Origin: Palsa-883 sp963847615
Lineage (GTDB): Bacteria; Pseudomonadota; Alphaproteobacteria; Acetobacterales; Acetobacteraceae
DNA length: 64,000 bases
Assembly (NCBI GenBank): GCA_963847615.1
Contig: CAWKAN010000025.1
Location: 248,001-312,000, forward strand
Direction: 5' to 3'
The notes under the pieces were generated by a model. It was given only the letters and a program-made list of their open reading frames with translations, was not told where the DNA came from and made no database searches. Below are positions 23,465-32,306 of the stretch, piece after piece. A program made the translations under genes and the position numbers. Each line of letters begins with the position of its first letter. The stretch's first letter is position 1.

Positions 23465-23901
23465 GCCAGACCTCGCGCATCCAGCTTCCTACCTCCCTTC
23501 CCTCGGGCCGGTTTTGCTGCCCGGCCGTTTCGCCGTTCATCACGGCTGCGGTACTATGAAGGCTCTGACTCCTGGAAGGCTCACCCGGGCCCCCAGGTCT
23601 CCTCGCTTACGCCGCCTTGCCGTCCCGACATTCCATCCCCAACCACGTGAGCCGTCCGCTGGTCGCTTTCGCCGTCGTCGCAGCGCCAGAGGTTGCTTCC
23701 AGGCTTCGCCATACATGAGCAGGCTCGCCACAGACTCCCGCCGAAACGGGTTCGTCACCCTACGGACTGTCGGTTCGTCTCCGGTTGCTCCCCACCCCGC
23801 CTTGCTTGCGCTTGGCCGACGCAGTTACCTTCGACTACGGAGTTACGACACCCTCCCGCACGGACTTCCACCGTGCTGACCTGGCGGTTTCACGAGCGCA
23901 C

Positions 23902-23981
23902 TCATGCCGGCGAAGGCCGGCATCCACGAGTGTGCTTGCTGCACGAAGGCAAGGCGTGGATGCCGGCCTTCGCCGGCATGA
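23902..23981. repeat. Perfect 27-bp inverted repeat at the intron 5' junction
   Basis: The arm at 23902-23928 begins TCATGCCGGCGAAGGCCGGC and returns as its exact inverse at 23955-23981, with a 26-base spacer. The core ATGCCGGCGAAGGCCGGCAT is itself palindromic, so each arm can also fold alone. It is a common dispersed REP-like sequence in alphaproteobacteria. The intron begins at the very next base (23901, minus strand). Confidence 0.88.
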
Positions 23982-24039
23982 CGAGGGGGCGCCGCCGATG
24001 GGTCAATCCTTCGGATGCCTGGTATCATCCTACACCATC

Positions 24040-25056
24040 TCATCGGACCCGCGGGTCCAGCAGGTGGTAGGCAACGTCGGCCAGCAGGTTCAGCACCAGA
24101 TAGACCAGCCCGATCACCAGCGTGGCGCCCAGCACCGCGTTCATGTCGGCATTGAGCAGCGAAACGTTCAGATAGAGCCCGATCCCCGGCCAACTGAACA
24201 CCGTCTCGGTGATCACCGCGCCCTCCAGCAGGCTGGCATAGGCCAGCACCAGCACGGTGATCAGCCGCACCGAAATATTGCCGAAGGCGTGCCGCCACAG
24301 CACACGCGCCGCCGACAGCCCCTTGGCGCGCGCGGTGATGACGTATTCGCCGGCCAGCGATTCGATCATGAAGGCGCGCGTCATCCGCGTGATGTAGGCC
24401 ATCGAGAAATACGCCAGCACCAGCGCCGGCTGCGCCAGGTGCGCCAGCGCGTCCCATAGCGAATCCCAGTCCTGCGCCAGCGCCGCGTCGATCACCAGCA
24501 TGCCGGTGACGCGCGGCACCATGCCCTCGTAGGCGACGTCCAGTTGCCCGGTGCCCGGCGCGATGCCCAGCTTGACGTAGAACACCAGCAGGCAGAGCAG
24601 CCCGAGCACGAACACCGGCACCGACTGCCCGGCCAGGCTGATCACCCGCACCGTGTGGTCGAAGCGCGAGCCCTGCCGCGCCGCGGCGAACACCCCCAGC
24701 GGCACGCCCACCAGCACCGCGACGATGATCGCCGCGGTGGCCAGCTCCAGCGTCGCCGGGAAGAAATGCGCGATGTCCGCGGTGACCGGATGGCTGGTCA
24801 TCACCGAGTTGCCGAGGTCGCCGTGCAGCAGGTTGCGCAGGTAGATGGCGAACTGCACCCACAGCGGCTGGTCCAGGCCAAGCTGCAGCCGCACACGGGC
24901 GATCACGTCCGGCGTGGCGTGGTCGCCGACGATGGCGATCACCGGATCGATCGGCATCGCCCGGCCGATCAGGAAGGTGACCAGGACCAGGCCCAGCAGG
25001 GTCACAGGAACGCTGGCCAGCCCCGTCAGCGCCGGGCGCAGTCGGCCCAGCGTCAT
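24040..25056 (-). CDS. dppB: Peptide/nickel-type ABC transporter permease (DppB family)
   Basis: The protein has 338 residues and is an inner-membrane permease subunit. It starts LRPALTGLASVPVTLLGLVLVTFLIGRAMPIDP, the standard DppB first helix and periplasmic entry. QLGLDQPLWVQFAIYLRNLLHGDLGNS and six membrane segments follow. The EAA loop is recognisable as EYVITARAKGLSAARVLWRHAFGN, which contacts the ATPases. The end reads LLADVAYHLLDPRVR. It follows the binding-protein gene with only 12 bases between them, so the two are co-transcribed. No ATPase gene is present nearby, so the transporter must borrow ATPases encoded elsewhere. Confidence 0.93.
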   Translation of the reverse strand: MTLGRLRPALTGLASVPVTLLGLVLVTFLIGRAMPIDPVIAIVGDHATPDVIARVRLQLGLDQPLWVQFAIYLRNLLHGDLGNSVMTSHPVTADIAHFFPATLELATAAIIVAVLVGVPLGVFAAARQGSRFDHTVRVISLAGQSVPVFVLGLLCLLVFYVKLGIAPGTGQLDVAYEGMVPRVTGMLVIDAALAQDWDSLWDALAHLAQPALVLAYFSMAYITRMTRAFMIESLAGEYVITARAKGLSAARVLWRHAFGNISVRLITVLVLAYASLLEGAVITETVFSWPGIGLYLNVSLLNADMNAVLGATLVIGLVYLVLNLLADVAYHLLDPRVR

Positions 25057-25068
25057 GCCGTCACGCCG

Positions 25069-26664
25069 TCACGCCTTCTTGATCGCCGAATAATGCGTGT
25101 AGTCGGGCATCGGCCCGACGTTGAAGCCGCTGACGCCCTTGCCCAGCACCGCCACGGCGTTCTTCTGCAGCAGCATGGCGAACGGCGAGCGCTCCATGAA
25201 CTGCATCTGCATCGTCTGGTACAGCGCGATGCGCTTGGCGGGATCCAGCTCGCGCACCGCGGCCATCGCTTCGTCGTTCAACTGCTTGTCGACGAAATGG
25301 CTGCGCCAGGCCAGGATCTTCAGCTTGCTGGTGTCGGAGTCATCAGGGTTCTCGCACCAGGCCTGCGCATTGGAATTCGGATCGAAATAATCCGTGCCCC
25401 AGACCAGCATGGCCAGCTGGTGCTGGCGCGCGCGGGTCTTGGTGATCACCTGCTTCTGCTCGCCCGGCAGCAGCGTCACCTTGATGCCGATGGCGGCCAG
25501 GTTCGCCTGGATCGCCTGGGCGATGTCGGCGTCGGGCGCATGCGAGATGTAGTCCATGGTCACCGCAAACCCGTCCGGCAGCCCGGCCTGGGCCAGCAGC
25601 GCCTTCGCCTTGCCGACGTCGCGGTGGAACGGCGTGTCCTTGATCGCCCCCGGCAGCGCCGACGGCAGGAAGGTCTGGCAAACGCCCCAGGTGTTCGGCG
25701 TGATGTTCTTGGCGATCGCCGCGTAGTCGATCGCCCACTTGATCGCCTGGTGCACCTCGGGCTTCTGCAGATCCGGCATCGCCTGGTTCATCGCGATATA
25801 CATCGAGCTGCCCTGCGGCGAGGCACTGACCGTCAGGGTCTTGTCGCCGGCGATCGAGCGGAGCTGGTCCGAGCCAAGGTCGCGCGCGATGTCCACATCG
25901 CCCTTCTGCAGCAGCAGGAGCTGCGCCGCCGGATCGGCGACGTGGCGCAGCACGACGCGGCGCATCAGCGCCTTCTCGGCGGCGTGCGGGTTGACGTCCA
26001 CCGTCACGTGGTCGCTCGCCGCCCATTCGGTCAGCCGGTACGGCCCGGCCCCCGCCGTGCGGGTCTTCAGCCAGGCATTGCCCATGTCGCCGTTGGTCTG
26101 GTGGGCCATCACCGTCGCCGTGTCCACCACGCTGCCGACATTCGCGGTCAGGCAATACAGCACGAAGCTGGTCGCCTGCGCCTCCGGCAGCTTCATCTCC
26201 AGCGTGGTGTCGTCCAGCGCGCGGACCAGCTTCTCCACGTTGTCCGCGGTGAAGCCGAACTGGGTGATGATGAAGCCCGGCGTCTTGTTCAGCTTGACCA
26301 CGCGCTGCAGGCTGAACGCCGCGTCATGCGCGGTGAGCGGCTTGCCGGAGTCGAACACCACCCCGGGGCGCAGGCGGAAGGTGAAGGTCAGGCCGTCCTT
26401 GCTGACCTCCCAGCTCTCCGCCAGGTCGCCGTCGATCTTGGTCGCGTCGTTCAGGTCCGGGCGAACCAGCCTTCGGTAGCAGTTGGCATCGACCTCGTTG
26501 TTGGAGAATTCATAGGACTCGGCCGGATCGAAACTGACGATGTCGTCGATCTGCTTGGCCATCACCGCCACGCCCTTCGGCGTCGCGGCACGTGCGCCGG
26601 TGACGACGGCAGGCGCCGCCAGGGTCGCGGCCGAGCTGGCGAGCAGGGTGCGGCGGGTCAGCAT
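25069..26664 (-). CDS. Extracellular solute-binding protein family 5 (peptide/nickel type)
   Basis: The protein has 531 residues from 26664 (MLTRRTLLASSAATLAAPAVVTGARA), with GGGAGA upstream. The opening Arg pair and hydrophobic run are a twin-arginine-like signal (RRTLL). The mature protein has the family-5 signature AESWEVSKDGLTFTFRLRPGVVFDSGKPLTAHD (about residues 85-118) and later FHRDVGKAKALLAQAG and the LAAIGIKVTLLPGE block. It should bind a peptide, sugar or metal chelate in the periplasm and hand it to DppB/DppC. It is the first gene of the operon. The 277 bases between it and the LLM gene hold the likely promoter. Confidence 0.92.
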   Translation of the reverse strand: MLTRRTLLASSAATLAAPAVVTGARAATPKGVAVMAKQIDDIVSFDPAESYEFSNNEVDANCYRRLVRPDLNDATKIDGDLAESWEVSKDGLTFTFRLRPGVVFDSGKPLTAHDAAFSLQRVVKLNKTPGFIITQFGFTADNVEKLVRALDDTTLEMKLPEAQATSFVLYCLTANVGSVVDTATVMAHQTNGDMGNAWLKTRTAGAGPYRLTEWAASDHVTVDVNPHAAEKALMRRVVLRHVADPAAQLLLLQKGDVDIARDLGSDQLRSIAGDKTLTVSASPQGSSMYIAMNQAMPDLQKPEVHQAIKWAIDYAAIAKNITPNTWGVCQTFLPSALPGAIKDTPFHRDVGKAKALLAQAGLPDGFAVTMDYISHAPDADIAQAIQANLAAIGIKVTLLPGEQKQVITKTRARQHQLAMLVWGTDYFDPNSNAQAWCENPDDSDTSKLKILAWRSHFVDKQLNDEAMAAVRELDPAKRIALYQTMQMQFMERSPFAMLLQKNAVAVLGKGVSGFNVGPMPDYTHYSAIKKA

Positions 26665-26941
26665 GCTAAGGTCTCCCGAATTCTGGTTGGCCGCACCATA
26701 GAAAGGCTTGGCGCCGAAAGGAAGCCGGGGGCAGGCGGCGGCCAGCCGGCGTGCAGCGTGCCCGCCGGCGGCCCCGACGGGCGGGATCTCCGGCAACCGG
26801 GGAGCCCGGCCCCGCGCCGCCCCGGCCCCAGGCCCGCGCACGCTCCCCGCGGCAAATTGTCCGGGCGCAAGGTCAGGCCGTTGGCATCCATCCATGCCGT
26901 GCTGGGCAGCGCCGAAGCGGCTATCCTTCCGCCGGTTGGTC

Positions 26942-27791
26942 CTACAGCAGCGCGATCAGTTTCGCCCAGCGATCCAGCTCCGGCAGCACCCGGTCCGCCG
27001 GCTCCGACTCCAGGCTGACCACCACGCGCGCGACGCCGATGTCGCGATAGCGGCGCAATTGGTCCGCATCCGGTCCGGGACCCCAGATCGTCACCGGCAG
27101 ATCCTCCGGCCCGCGCCCCGCCTCGGCGGCCAACTGGCGGAACTGCGGCAGGAAGTCGCCGACATCGCCGTACTGCGGCCGGCTCTTGTGCGGGATCCAG
27201 CCGTTGCCATAGCGGATCGCCCGGCGCGCGCCGTACGGGAAGGCGCCGCCGACGATGATCGGCGGGTGCGGCCGCTGTACCGGCTTGGGCCAGGCCAGCA
27301 TCGGGCCGAAATTCACCAACTCCCCGCGATACGCCGGCTCGGCCTGGGTCCAGATCGCCTGCATCGCCTCGACCCGCTCGCGCGCCAGCTGGTGGCGGGT
27401 GGCAAACACGGTGCCGTGATCCTCGATCTCGTCCTGGTTCCAGCCATTGCCGATGCCGAACAGGAACCGCCCGCCGGAGACCTGGTCGAGCGAGGCCACC
27501 TGCTTGGCCGTCTGGATCGGGTCGCGCTGCACCACCAGGCAGATGCCGGTGCCGAGCTTCAGCGTCGTGGTCGCCGCCGCCGCGACGGAAAGCGTCACGA
27601 ACGGGTCCATGGTGTCGTGGTATTTCCGCGGCAGCGCGCCGCCCGAGGGGAACGGCGTCTTGCGCGTCAGCGGGATGTGCGAGTGCTCCGGCGCCCAGAG
27701 CGAGTTCGAAGCCGCGCGCCTCCAGCGCCGGCGCCAGCGCCGCCGGCGGCATCGCGTAGTCGGTGAAGAACATTGCGGCGCCGACCTGCAT
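26942..27791 (-). CDS. LLM-class F420/FMN-dependent oxidoreductase, one apparent frameshift near 27704
   Basis: This is a luciferase-like (TIM-barrel) oxidoreductase. The start at 27791 (MQVGAAMFFTDYAM) follows AGGAGG. The first frame is family-like up to ARGFE. The second frame picks up SLWAPEHSHIPLTRKTPFPSG and runs through KLGTGICLVVQRDPIQTAKQVASLDQVSGGRFLFGIGNGWNQDE to the stop at 26942. Removing one base in GAACTCG (base 27704) joins them as RGFESLWAPEH and gives 282 residues, the usual size. The GTGICLV and GGRFLFGIGNGW blocks are standard for the F420-binding subfamily, though FMN cannot be excluded. The substrate is unknown. It is transcribed away from the EamA permease. Confidence 0.85.
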
Positions 27792-27898
27792 CGTCGTCCT
27801 CCTGCGCGCGTGGCTGGGTTCCCCGGGTGACCGGCGGCGGCGCCCTGGCGTCGCGCGCGTTGCACTGCCCGCCGGTTGCCCGGCACGCGCGCCGAGCC

Positions 27899-28062
27899 TA
27901 GCCCGGATTTTTCCACCTGTCGCGCGATGCTGGCGAAGGGCGTTGGCGTGGCAGACGGTTTTCGCACCGCCGCCAAGACCGGGTGTGTTCGCCAGGCACG
28001 AAAACCGTTTGGTGCGCGAGGACCGGGGCCAACACCGGCGACAGGAGGAAAAATCCGGGCTA
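27899..28062. repeat. Long-hairpin repeat element, copy A (inverted relative to B and C)
   Basis: This 164-bp element fills most of the 306-base spacer between the LLM and EamA genes. The ends are TAGCCCGGATTTTTCC and, inverted, GGAAAAATCCGGGCTA. Inside, ACGGTTTTCGCACCGCCGCC pairs with a later GCACGAAAACCGTTT around a centre of AGACCGGGTGTGTTCGCCAG. The whole can fold into one long branched hairpin. Its reverse complement aligns along the full length with the copies at 34,914 and 60,853. No protein is encoded. Confidence 0.85.
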
Positions 28063-28097
28063 CGACCACGGCGGGGAGCGGACGAGTGGGGAAGCTC

Positions 28098-28997
28098 ATG
28101 CGGCGGGCTACGGCGATCGAGACGCCGACGATCGGCATCGGCCTGGGCGTGCTGGCCTATGGGCTGTTCGCGCTGCATGACGCCACGATCAAGTGGCTGG
28201 TCGCCGAGCTGCCGGTCTGGCAGGTGCTGTTCTTCCGCAGCCTGACCATCGTCGTCGTCTGCCTGACGTTCGGGCGGGCGCGGCTGCTGGCCGGCGCGAT
28301 CGCCACGCCGCTGAAAGCCAACCTGCTGGGGCGCGGCGTGATCACCCTGACCGCATGGCTGTGCTACTACACCGCGGCGCGCTCGCTGCCGTTGGCGCAG
28401 TTGCTCAGCCTGTATTTCGCCTCGCCGCTGGCGGTGACGGTGCTGGCCGGCCCGCTGCTGGGCGAGCGGGTGACCCGCGCCCGCTGGGGTGCGGTGCTGG
28501 TCGGCTTCGCCGGCATCGTCATGGCGACCGACCCGCTGGACGTGCGGCTGTCGCTGCCCACCGTGCTGGTGCTGATCGCCGCCGCGCTGTGGGGCTACGG
28601 CATCATCCTGATGCGCCGCATCGCGCGGCACGAGAGCTCGATGCTGCAGATGCTTTATGTCAACGGCATCTTCCTGATCGGCACGGCGATCGCCTGCGCC
28701 TTCGTGTGGCAGCCGCCGAGCTGGTCGGAGCTCGCTTTGCTGCTGGCCATCGGCGTGGTCGGCGGGCTGGCGCAGTTCGCGTTGTTCGAGGGCTGCCGCC
28801 ACGCCCCGGCCTCGGTGATGGCGACGGTGGAATACACCGCGCTGATCTGGGCGTTCATCCTGGGCTACGTGATCTGGGGGGACATTCCGGTGCCGGCGGT
28901 GTTCATCGGCGCCGGGCTGATCCTGCTGGCCGGATTGCTGCTGGTGCTGGCCGAGCACCGCGCGGCACGGGTGGTGGTGGCGCTGCCGGAGGCGTGA
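28098..28997 (+). CDS. EamA/DMT-family permease
   Basis: The protein has 299 residues from the ATG at 28098, with GTGGGGAAG upstream. It contains ten predicted membrane segments in two EamA halves. The first half has GLFALHDATIKWLVAELPVWQVLFFRSL and the second LWGYGIILMRRIARHESSMLQMLYVN, then TVEYTALIWAFILGYVIWGDIP. The motif of an early positively charged residue after helix 1 and the EYT(A/S)LIWA motif late are typical of RhaT/S-adenosylmethionine-type exporters in this family. It probably exports a metabolite or amino-acid derivative; the substrate is unknown. The LLM gene diverges upstream and a dehydrogenase follows 58 bases downstream. Confidence 0.9.
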   Translation: MRRATAIETPTIGIGLGVLAYGLFALHDATIKWLVAELPVWQVLFFRSLTIVVVCLTFGRARLLAGAIATPLKANLLGRGVITLTAWLCYYTAARSLPLAQLLSLYFASPLAVTVLAGPLLGERVTRARWGAVLVGFAGIVMATDPLDVRLSLPTVLVLIAAALWGYGIILMRRIARHESSMLQMLYVNGIFLIGTAIACAFVWQPPSWSELALLLAIGVVGGLAQFALFEGCRHAPASVMATVEYTALIWAFILGYVIWGDIPVPAVFIGAGLILLAGLLLVLAEHRAARVVVALPEA

Positions 28998-29055
28998 TTG
29001 CGCTGCGCCGGGCTTGGGCACAGTCTTGGGCAAGGGGACAGCAAGGAGCAAGACC

Positions 29056-29901
29056 ATGCAACCAACCGTCGCGGTGATCGCACCGGGGATGATGGGCAGC
29101 GGCGTCGGCGGGCGCCTGGCGCAAAACGGCATCGCGGTGCGCACCGCGCTGGGCGGGCGCAGCGCGGCGTCGGTCAAGCGCGCCAAGGCCGCCGGGATGC
29201 TGGCAGCCAGCGACGCGGAGATCGCCGCCTGCGACTTCATCCTGTCGATCGTTCCGCCTGGCGAGGCGCTGGCGCTGGCCGAGCGCCTCGCGCCCGCCCT
29301 GCGCGCCGCGGCGACCAAGCCGGTTATGTTGACTGCAACGCGGTCAATCCGGCCACGGTGCAGCGCATCGCCCGCGCCATCGAGGCGACCGGCGCCACCT
29401 TCGTCGATGGCGGCATCATCGGCGGACCGCCGACGCCGGGCAGCACGGGCACCAAGCTCTATGTGTCTGGCCCGGCCGTGTCGCGTGTCGCCGCGCTGGA
29501 GGCCTATGGGCTGGAGGTCAGGCTGCAGGCCGGGCCGATCGGCGCGGCCTCGGCGATGAAGATGCTGTACGCCGGCATCACCAAGGGCTTCACCGCGCTG
29601 GGCGCGGCGATGATGCTGGCCGCGGCGCGGGCCGGCACCACCGAGGCGTTGCGCGCCGAGCTGTCCGCGAGCCAGCCGGCGCTGTACCGGCTGGCTGACC
29701 CGGCAGATGCCGCGGATGCATTCGAAGGCGTATCGTTGGGTGGCGGAGATGGAGGAGATCTCCGGCTTCGTCGGCGAGGACGCCGCCGCGGCGCAGCTCT
29801 TCCAGGCCGCCGCACGCCTCTACGAACGCATCGCCGCGGACCACGACGGCCCGCGCGCCGAATGCGCGGCACTGGATGCGTTCTGCGAGGCCGGGCGGTG
29901 A
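29056..29901 (+). CDS. NAD(P)-dependent 6-phosphogluconate-dehydrogenase-like oxidoreductase, two apparent frameshifts
   Basis: This is a beta-hydroxyacid-dehydrogenase relative with a DUF1932-like C-terminal domain. The start at 29056 follows AAGGAG. The Rossmann motif is VAVIAPGMMGSGVGGRLAQNG. The frame leaves the family after ATKPV (29324) and resumes as YVDCNAVNPATVQRIARAIE in the -1 frame. It shifts back at about 29691, where YRLADPADAA should read YRWLTRQMPRMHSKAYRWVAEMEEI. One missing T and one extra C restore 281 residues. The conserved Lys-bearing SAMKMLYAGITKG is in the middle part. The product could oxidise a hydroxyacid in the same pathway as the coupled alcohol-dehydrogenase gene, whose GTG start overlaps this stop (GTGA). 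Confidence 0.78.
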
Positions 29902-31067
29902 TCCGCGGCACCCACCTCACGCCGCCGATGGAGCGCGTGGTCTACGGCGTCCCGTTCGCCGAGGCCGTCGCCGAGGCGGTCCAGCGCGCCGATGCGCACG
30001 CGGTCTATGTGCTGGCCTCCGGCACCCTGGCGCGACAGACCGACCTGGTCGAGCAGGTGCGCGGCGCGCTGGGCAATCGGCTGGCCGGGGTGTGCGCGAA
30101 GATCGCCTCGCACACGCCGCGCAACGATGTCGTTGCGGCAGCGAACAAGGCGCGCGCGCTGCGGGCCGACGCGCTGCTGACCGTCGGCGGCGGATCGGTG
30201 ACCGATGCGGCGAAGATGGTCGGGCTGTGCCTGGGCAACGCGGTCAGCGATCCCGCGCAGCTCGACGATTTCCGCGCGCACATCGACGCCGAGGGGCGCA
30301 CCGTGCGCCCGCCCACCGAACCGCCGCCGCTGCGCGCGATCGCGGTGCCGACCACGCTGTCGGCCGGCGAGTTCACCCATTTCGCCGGCTGCACCGACAC
30401 CGAGCGGCACGTGAAGGAGAGCTACGCCCATCCGCTGATGATGCCGCGCCAGGTGATCCTGGACCCGGCGGCGACCGTGCACACGCCGGAATGGCTATTC
30501 CTGTCCACCGGCATTCGCGCGGTGGACCATGCGGTGGAGGATCTGTGCTCGATCAACCCGCAGCCGGTGTCGGACGGCACGTCGCAGCACGCGCTGCGCC
30601 TGCTCAGCCGCGGCCTGCGGGCGGTGAAGCGGGACCCGGGCGATCTCGATGCGCGGCTGGACTGTCAGCTCGGCGCCTGGATGTCGATCATGGGATCGCA
30701 GAACGACGTGGCCAAGGGCGCCAGCCACGGCATCGGCCACGTGCTCGGCGGCACCGCTGGCGTGCCGCACGGCTACACCTCGTGCGTCATGCTGCCGCCG
30801 GTGCTGCGCTTCAACCTCGCCGAGACCGCGGAGCGCCAGCGTTGGGTCAGTGCGGCGATGGACCGGCCGGGCATGCCGGCAGCCGATGCGGTGGCGGAAC
30901 TGGTCGCCGACCTCGGGCTGCCCGGCACGCTGCGCGCGGTCGGTGTGAAGGCGGACCAGCTCGACACCATCGCGGCGCAATCGATGCACGATCGCTGGGT
31001 GCACACCAACCCGCGCCGGATCGCCGGACCCGAGGTGGTGCGGCAGATCCTCGAGATGGCCTGGTGA
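29898..31067 (+). CDS. Iron-containing alcohol dehydrogenase / maleylacetate reductase-like
   Basis: The protein has 389 residues. The GTG start at 29898 overlaps the previous TGA, the frame being VIRGTHLTPPMERVVYG. The NAD-binding half has LLTVGGGSVTDAAKMVGLCLG (GGGSxxDxAK, about residues 98-112). The metal-binding half has RAVDHAVEDLCS and the later GASHGIGHVLGGTAGVPHGYTSCVMLP, giving His ligands of the group III alcohol dehydrogenases. Absence of the usual Asp-x-x-x-His Fe pattern in one place would fit the maleylacetate reductases, which lack iron. The product should reduce a keto or aldehyde group with NAD(P)H. It forms a translationally coupled pair with the preceding dehydrogenase. Confidence 0.88.
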   Translation: MIRGTHLTPPMERVVYGVPFAEAVAEAVQRADAHAVYVLASGTLARQTDLVEQVRGALGNRLAGVCAKIASHTPRNDVVAAANKARALRADALLTVGGGSVTDAAKMVGLCLGNAVSDPAQLDDFRAHIDAEGRTVRPPTEPPPLRAIAVPTTLSAGEFTHFAGCTDTERHVKESYAHPLMMPRQVILDPAATVHTPEWLFLSTGIRAVDHAVEDLCSINPQPVSDGTSQHALRLLSRGLRAVKRDPGDLDARLDCQLGAWMSIMGSQNDVAKGASHGIGHVLGGTAGVPHGYTSCVMLPPVLRFNLAETAERQRWVSAAMDRPGMPAADAVAELVADLGLPGTLRAVGVKADQLDTIAAQSMHDRWVHTNPRRIAGPEVVRQILEMAW

Positions 31068-31084
31068 GCGGGGCCTGGTGAGCG

Positions 31085-31626
31085 ATGCCCGACGCCACGA
31101 CGCAAGCCAGGCAGCCCGGCCTGCCGGTTCCCATCGTGGTCGCCGGTGCCTTCTTCATGGAACAGCTCGGCTCGACGATCGTCGCCACCGCGATCCCGGC
31201 GATGGCCAACAGCCTGGGCACCGAGCCGGTACGCCGCAGTCTGGCGATCACCCGCTCCATCCTCAGCCTGGCGGCGTTCATTCCGATCAGCGGTTGGTTC
31301 GCCGACCGTTACGGCTCGCGGCGGGTGTTCTCGCTGCGATCGTCGTGTTCACCACCGGCGCGGCGCTGGCCGGCTGCGCGACCAGCCGGTCGATGCTGGT
31401 CGTCACCCGCGTGCTGCGGGGCATGGGCGGGGCGATGCTGAGCCCGGTGGGGCGGCTGATCCTGTTGCGCTGCCTCCCGAAGCCGGACCTGGCGCGCACG
31501 ATGGCCTATGTCGCCATCCCGGTACCGATCCCGCTGCCGGCCGCGCCGGGCTTCCTGCCGCTGGCGGCGACCGACGGTGCTGAGGTCAGCCGCCATCGCG
31601 TGCGTGCGGCGCAACCGGCGCGGTAG
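31085..31626 (+). pseudogene. Truncated MFS drug-efflux transporter (DHA2/EmrB-like), with a frameshift
   Basis: The start MPDATTQARQPGLPVPIVVAGAFFMEQLGSTIVATAIPAMA and the following RRSLAITRSILSLAAFIPISGWFADRYGSRRVF are the first three helices and the A-like loop of the 14-helix EmrB/QacA family. The frame then shifts at about 31336, where one base seems missing (TCGCTGCGATC). It continues as AAIVVFTTGAALAGCATSRSMLVVTRVLRGMGGAMLSPVGRLILLR. It stops at 31626 after about 180 codons, where the family needs ~470. Even with the shift repaired the gene ends after four to five helices, so it is a genuine remnant unless a larger deletion is an assembly fault. Confidence 0.85.
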
Positions 31627-31689
31627 TCGGGTGTTCAACGGCCGGGCGGCATGATACGCGGGGCGGCAACACCCGGAGGGGGACGGAGC

Positions 31690-32250
31690 ATGAGTGACGG
31701 AACGACGGTAAAAATACTTGGGATTGCCGGCAGCCTGCGCAGCGGGTCGTTCAACGCCGCGGCGCTGCGCGCGGCGCAGGAGCTGGCGCCGGCCGGCATG
31801 ACGATCGACATTTTCGATATCGCGGTGATCCCGCTGTACAACGAGGACGTCAAGGCGCAGGGCTTCCCGCCGGTGGTGGCGGATCTGCGCGCGCGCATCA
31901 AGGCGGCGGACGGGCTGCTGCTGGCGACGCCGGAATACAACTACTCGACGTCGGGGGTGTTGAAGAACGCGATCGACTGGGCGTCGCGCCCGCCGGAGCA
32001 GCCGTTCGACGGCAAGCCGATCGCGCTGATGGGGGCGAGCGGCGGCGTGCTGGGGACGGCGCGGGCGCAGTATCACCTGCGGCAGATGTTCATCTTCCTC
32101 AACGGCCATGTGCTGAACCGGCCGGAGGTGTTCATCGGCGGGGCGGCGGGCAAGTTCGACGCCGCGGGCAAGCTGACCGACCAGCCGACGCGCGATTTCC
32201 TGGTGGCGATGCTGACCGCGTTCAAGGCGTGGATCGCCAAACTGGGCTGA
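31690..32250 (+). CDS. NADPH-dependent FMN reductase
   Basis: The protein has 186 residues from the ATG at 31690, with GGAGGGGGACGGAG upstream; an in-frame start at 31651 lacks one. The flavodoxin-like fold has IAGSLRSGSFNAAALRAA (phosphate loop, about residues 11-28). The family signature ATPEYNYSTSGVLKNAIDWASRP (about 79-101) holds the FMN. It is close to chromate/quinone reductases of the ChrR/YieF type. It should transfer electrons from NADPH to FMN or quinones in the cytoplasm. It follows the MFS remnant and ends in a strong hairpin shared with the convergent gene. Confidence 0.93.
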   Translation: MSDGTTVKILGIAGSLRSGSFNAAALRAAQELAPAGMTIDIFDIAVIPLYNEDVKAQGFPPVVADLRARIKAADGLLLATPEYNYSTSGVLKNAIDWASRPPEQPFDGKPIALMGASGGVLGTARAQYHLRQMFIFLNGHVLNRPEVFIGGAAGKFDAAGKLTDQPTRDFLVAMLTAFKAWIAKLG

Positions 32251-32259
32251 GGGTATCTT

Positions 32260-32293
32260 GTAGGGCGGAACAGCGCAGCGCATTCCGCCCTAC
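32260..32293. terminator. Hairpin between convergent genes
   Basis: GTAGGGCGGAA at 32260-32270 pairs perfectly with TTCCGCCCTAC at 32283-32293, with a 12-base loop of CAGCGCAGCGCA. It lies between the FMN reductase stop and the convergent AhpD-like gene. The same hairpin text occurs widely in proteobacteria as a dispersed repeat. No U-tract follows, so terminator function is inferred. Confidence 0.65.
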
Positions 32294-32306
32294 GCTTGGG
32301 CTCGCC

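Larger units (their letters stand above)
22045..23901 (-). mobile_element. Group II intron inserted between dppB and dppC
   Basis: This is a self-splicing ribozyme retroelement on the minus strand. The predicted 5' end at 23901 reads GTGCGCTCGTGAAACC, matching the GUGYG boundary. The predicted 3' end at 22045 reads CGACCCCTAT, matching the AY boundary after domain VI. Domain V is at 22080-22112, and the intron-encoded reverse transcriptase fills 22130-23464. Total length is 1857 bases, and about 440 bases upstream of the ORF hold domains I-III. The 5' exon ends exactly at the base of a perfect 27-bp hairpin (23902-23981), the type of site favoured by introns that target stem-loops (group IIC). 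It seems complete and could be mobile and splice from dpp mRNA. Confidence 0.88.

Noticed and set aside
24004..24024. Insertion-sequence ends around the dpp spacer
   Set aside because: No transposase remains between the inverted repeats, so the IS interpretation is unsupported. It is listed only as a repeat.
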